Origin: Hyphomicrobiales bacterium
GTDB lineage: Bacteria; Pseudomonadota; Alphaproteobacteria; Rhizobiales; Rhizobiaceae
Length of the DNA stretch: 62,453 bases
Direction of reading: 5' to 3'
NCBI GenBank assembly: GCA_011087605.1
Contig: JAALLE010000011.1
Span: 1-62,453 of the forward strand
Under the pieces are notes generated by a model. The model was not told the DNA's origin. It saw nothing but the letters and a program-made list of their open reading frames with translations, and did not search any database. This document shows positions 60,397-62,453 of the stretch, piece by piece (the stretch's first letter is position 1; every line of letters begins with the position of its first letter). Both the position numbers and the translations under genes were made by a program.

Positions 60397-61365
60397 TTAC
60401 AGACCGCGATTGGCCTCAAACTGACCGTGCTTGCGAAACCGTACAAGATATTGCGGCAGCACGGTTGCCAGACTGGCCGGCACGATGCCCAATTGCTCAA
60501 ATGTGTGACCGTCACTTTGGCTATCCATCGAGACGATGTTGTCAGATTTCAGCAATTCCACCTGATCCGGCGTAATTGGCGCCCCCGGCAGATATTGCGC
60601 AAACTGGCCAATAAAACCGGCAATCGCAAACGGCAAATGAACCAGCAGCCGGTTCCTGCCAACAACCTCCAACATCCGTTCAAGGCATTGTTTAAACGAC
60701 AAAATCTCCGGACCACCCAATTCCCATACTGAACCGGGCTCGAGATCGCCTTCCACGGCCTTGACCACTGCCTGGGCAATATCACCGACATAGACAGGCT
60801 GAAACTTGGTTTCACCACCACCAATCAGCGGCAGGACCGGAGACAGTTGGGCCATTGCAGCAAAGCGGTTGAAAAAGTCGTCTTCCGGGCCAAAAATGAT
60901 GGACGGACGCAGGATAATTGCCTGCGGATTAGCGGATTTCACCAGAGCTTCGCCCAGCGCCTTGGTGCGGGCATAGACTGATTCAGAATTTTCATCCGCA
61001 CCGATCGCTGACACCTGCACCATTTTAGCACCCGAAGCAGTGGCAGCTTCCGCCACCCATCCGGCGCCCCGGGCTTGCACTCCGTCAAAGGACTGCTTGC
61101 CGGTTTCGGCAAGAATTCCGACCAGATTGACGACAATGTCAGCGCCTTCCACGGCGCGATCTATCGACCATTTATAGCGCAAATTGGCCTGCACGCAGTG
61201 AATTTGCCCAACATTTCCAAGTGGTTGCAAATGTCCGGCCAGGTCGGGGCGACGGCAGGCAACGCGAACGCGATAGCCTTTTGCGGCAAGTGCTCTAACG
61301 ACATAGCGTCCCAAAAACCCTGATCCACCAAAAACGGTGACGAGTTTGAGATTGGCATTTTGCAT
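60397..61365 (-). CDS. Complex I NDUFA9-like NAD(P)-binding protein
   Basis: The 322-residue protein of the extended SDR/NmrA type has VTVFGGSGFLGRYVVRALAA at the N-terminus (GxxGxxG nucleotide-binding turn), VVNLVGILAETGKQSFDGVQ and ILRPSIIFGPEDDFFNRFA. This is the pattern of the NDUFA9 (39-kDa) family linked to respiratory complex I in alphaproteobacteria and mitochondria. The active-site YxxxK of true reductases appears as YARTK. The start at 61365 has GGAG upstream. Confidence 0.9.
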   Translation of the reverse strand: MQNANLKLVTVFGGSGFLGRYVVRALAAKGYRVRVACRRPDLAGHLQPLGNVGQIHCVQANLRYKWSIDRAVEGADIVVNLVGILAETGKQSFDGVQARGAGWVAEAATASGAKMVQVSAIGADENSESVYARTKALGEALVKSANPQAIILRPSIIFGPEDDFFNRFAAMAQLSPVLPLIGGGETKFQPVYVGDIAQAVVKAVEGDLEPGSVWELGGPEILSFKQCLERMLEVVGRNRLLVHLPFAIAGFIGQFAQYLPGAPITPDQVELLKSDNIVSMDSQSDGHTFEQLGIVPASLATVLPQYLVRFRKHGQFEANRGL

Positions 61366-61562
61366 GGACGAGCTCCGGAAATTGCTGGCAAATATATATG
61401 CAAACTTACTACTCCCATTTGCCGCGTGACGAAAGTCCATGGTCTATAATATCGCAAGTTTTATGGTGTTGATTGCGGGTGATTGAAAATCAATCTGGTT
61501 GATTTCCAATTTGCAATTGACACGCCCCTCACATCGCCCTACACCGCCAGCGCGCTCCTGAT

Positions 61563-61649
61563 GCCCAGGTGGCGGAACTGGTAGACGCGCTAGCTTCAGG
61601 TGCTAGTTTCTGTATGGAAGTGGAGGTTCGAGTCCTCTCCTGGGCACCA
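61563..61649 (+). tRNA. tRNA-Leu (anticodon CAG)
   Basis: The 87-nt class II tRNA with encoded CCA has acceptor stem GCCCAGG/CCTGGGC, the D-arm with GGCGGAACTGGTAGACGC, the anticodon stem-loop CTAGC-TTCAGGT-GCTAG, a long variable arm and the T-arm GGTTCGAGTCC. It decodes CUG leucine codons. The DNA downstream (61650-61906) shows no recognisable gene and may be the edge of an inserted element. Confidence 0.97.
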
Positions 61650-61906
61650 CATACATGTAAATCAAACGGATTGTTTCGTTTATTTTCAGCAATTTAAACG
61701 CCAGTACCCCGAAATTACCGACAACCTGTACACCTATGGTTACACCTACTGTGGATCGCACCCCCGTCGAATTTCGGGGAAACGGGCGATTTGCCCTGTT
61801 GCGTTCGGATCGAAGCGGATTGTAGGGATTTTTTAGGCATCGCCTCAATGTCCTTGCTTGCGGTGTTTGGGGACGGTTCAAGCGGTGGCAACGCTTGGCC
61901 GTCCCG

Positions 61907-62272
61907 TCAATGATTAATCGTGATCGTCAGGTCTTCTGGCCTCACCTCGTATTTGAGCGCCTGGACAGCCTTGGCCTCGTCTATGATCAACGATTCAACG
62001 CATTCCATTGAACCAATCAAATATTCTTCAAACGCATCATTGCCGGCCAACTTAACGTTCGCCGACCCGGCTTTAGAGTCCGCGCGCCGTCGTTTCCATG
62101 CGGTTTGCCAAGCTTCCTGGAATTGCTCCAGGGCTTCATCCCTCGGCAACAGGAAGGTCGACACTCGGTTATCTTTCTTGGTGTAGGCAATGACCAGAAC
62201 GTGGCGGGCATCACCCAGGCCTTGGAATTCATCAGCCGTCGGGTGGGTCGGGTCTATCGGGGTCACAACCAT
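61907..62272 (-). CDS. Hypothetical protein
   Basis: The 121-residue protein is not recognised. It starts MVVTPIDPTHPTADEFQGLG, has a mixed alpha/beta-looking middle (HVLVIAYTKKDNRVSTFLLP) and a helical region (EALEQFQEAWQTAWKRRRAD), and ends RPEDLTITINH. There is no signal peptide or membrane helix. No good Shine-Dalgarno precedes the ATG at 62272; the frame stays open 17 codons further upstream without a start codon. It stands alone downstream of tRNA-Leu(CAG), so it may belong to an integrated element. Confidence 0.55.
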   Translation of the reverse strand: MVVTPIDPTHPTADEFQGLGDARHVLVIAYTKKDNRVSTFLLPRDEALEQFQEAWQTAWKRRRADSKAGSANVKLAGNDAFEEYLIGSMECVESLIIDEAKAVQALKYEVRPEDLTITINH

Positions 62273-62404
62273 TGAGTTGGTGGCTGCAACCTTTATGGCA
62301 GCCCAAACACGCGGGGCTGGACATCATTGGTCGGATTTCCACCGATGTTCACTATCTGGCAATAGCGGACGTTGGCCAAAAATCGGCGAATGGCCGCTAT
62401 GCGG

Positions 62405-62453
62405 AGAGGCTGTGTGAAAAGTCCGTTCGTTTGCGGATCATGCTATAATTCCC
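62405..62453. mobile_element. Possible end of an insertion sequence, cut by the window edge
   Basis: GAGGCTGTGTGAAAA at 62405-62419 resembles the terminal inverted repeat of several transposon families that start with GGCTGTGTGAAAA. A TATAAT follows about 30 bases on, as in IS promoters. The matching far end lies outside the window, so this is tentative. Confidence 0.35.

Noticed and set aside
61603-61881. Minus-strand frame over tRNA-Leu(CAG) ending PRRGLEPPLPYRN
   Set aside because: This is the well-known false ORF made by reading across the antisense of a tRNA-Leu gene.
1-62453. CRISPR arrays, prophage blocks, toxin-antitoxin pairs, restriction systems
   Set aside because: I saw no spaced direct repeats, phage structural genes, convincing toxin pair or methyltransferase/endonuclease genes anywhere in the window.

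Overview
The window reads as a chromosomal segment of an alphaproteobacterium, most likely a member of the Hyphomicrobiales (Rhizobiales). The main reasons are a circularly permuted two-piece tmRNA gene next to an alpha-type SspB, the run thyA-folA-hflK-hflC-DUF2065-degP beside serB/miaA and ilvIH, a complex I NDUFA9-like protein, DUF1624, DUF2065, DUF2853 and DUF465 proteins, and a CoxD/CoxE/XdhC maturation cluster. Base composition looks fairly even and moderately GC-rich. Most genes are housekeeping or metabolic; clearly mobile DNA is limited to small remnants.

Layout. 0.1-12 kb is a patchwork of small transcription units: a Tag-like DNA glycosylase, an aldo/keto reductase, a DUF1624 membrane protein, a PIG-L deacetylase overlapping a CelD-type acetyltransferase, isovaleryl-CoA dehydrogenase, an ArsR/SRPBCC pair, a rhodanese-ChrB/ChrA chromate module and a LiuR-like MerR regulator. 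12-20.4 kb carries MgtE, a small K+ channel, an isochorismatase-like hydrolase overlapping a DDAH-like enzyme, and an RND efflux pair. 20.5-21.7 kb is a decayed spot with a frameshifted PagL-like gene, an IS3-type transposase scrap and tRNA-Leu(GAG). 21.8-27.4 kb has lipB and, converging on it, a six-gene maturation cluster for molybdenum hydroxylases (MoxR ATPase, CoxE, two XdhC pieces, a molybdopterin-binding protein, a MobA-like transferase) without the structural dehydrogenase.

27.4-31.9 kb holds a likely structured RNA and an ilvI-EamA-ilvH-lysE run preceded by an attenuator-like leader that encodes a Val/Leu/Ile-rich peptide. 31.9-40.6 kb has a diguanylate cyclase, miaA, serB, a GNAT, degP, hflCK, folA and thyA. 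40.7-42.5 kb has DUF2853, the permuted ssrA, sspB and an RHH protein, so the tagging RNA and the adaptor that may deliver tagged proteins to ClpXP are neighbours. 42.5-61.4 kb has a long AsmA protein, a GlcD-type oxidase, a thioesterase, a ClC channel, an MFS transporter, a UvrD/PcrA helicase, a PPK2 kinase behind a perfect FNR/FixK-type box, a DUF465 gene with an early stop, a thioredoxin-like protein, a DEAD-box helicase, an L,D-transpeptidase and the NDUFA9-like protein. From 61.56 kb, tRNA-Leu(CAG) is followed by sparse DNA with one orphan gene and what looks like an insertion-sequence end at the right edge.

All functions are assigned from the translated sequence and recalled family features. 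No database search, folding or alignment program was run.
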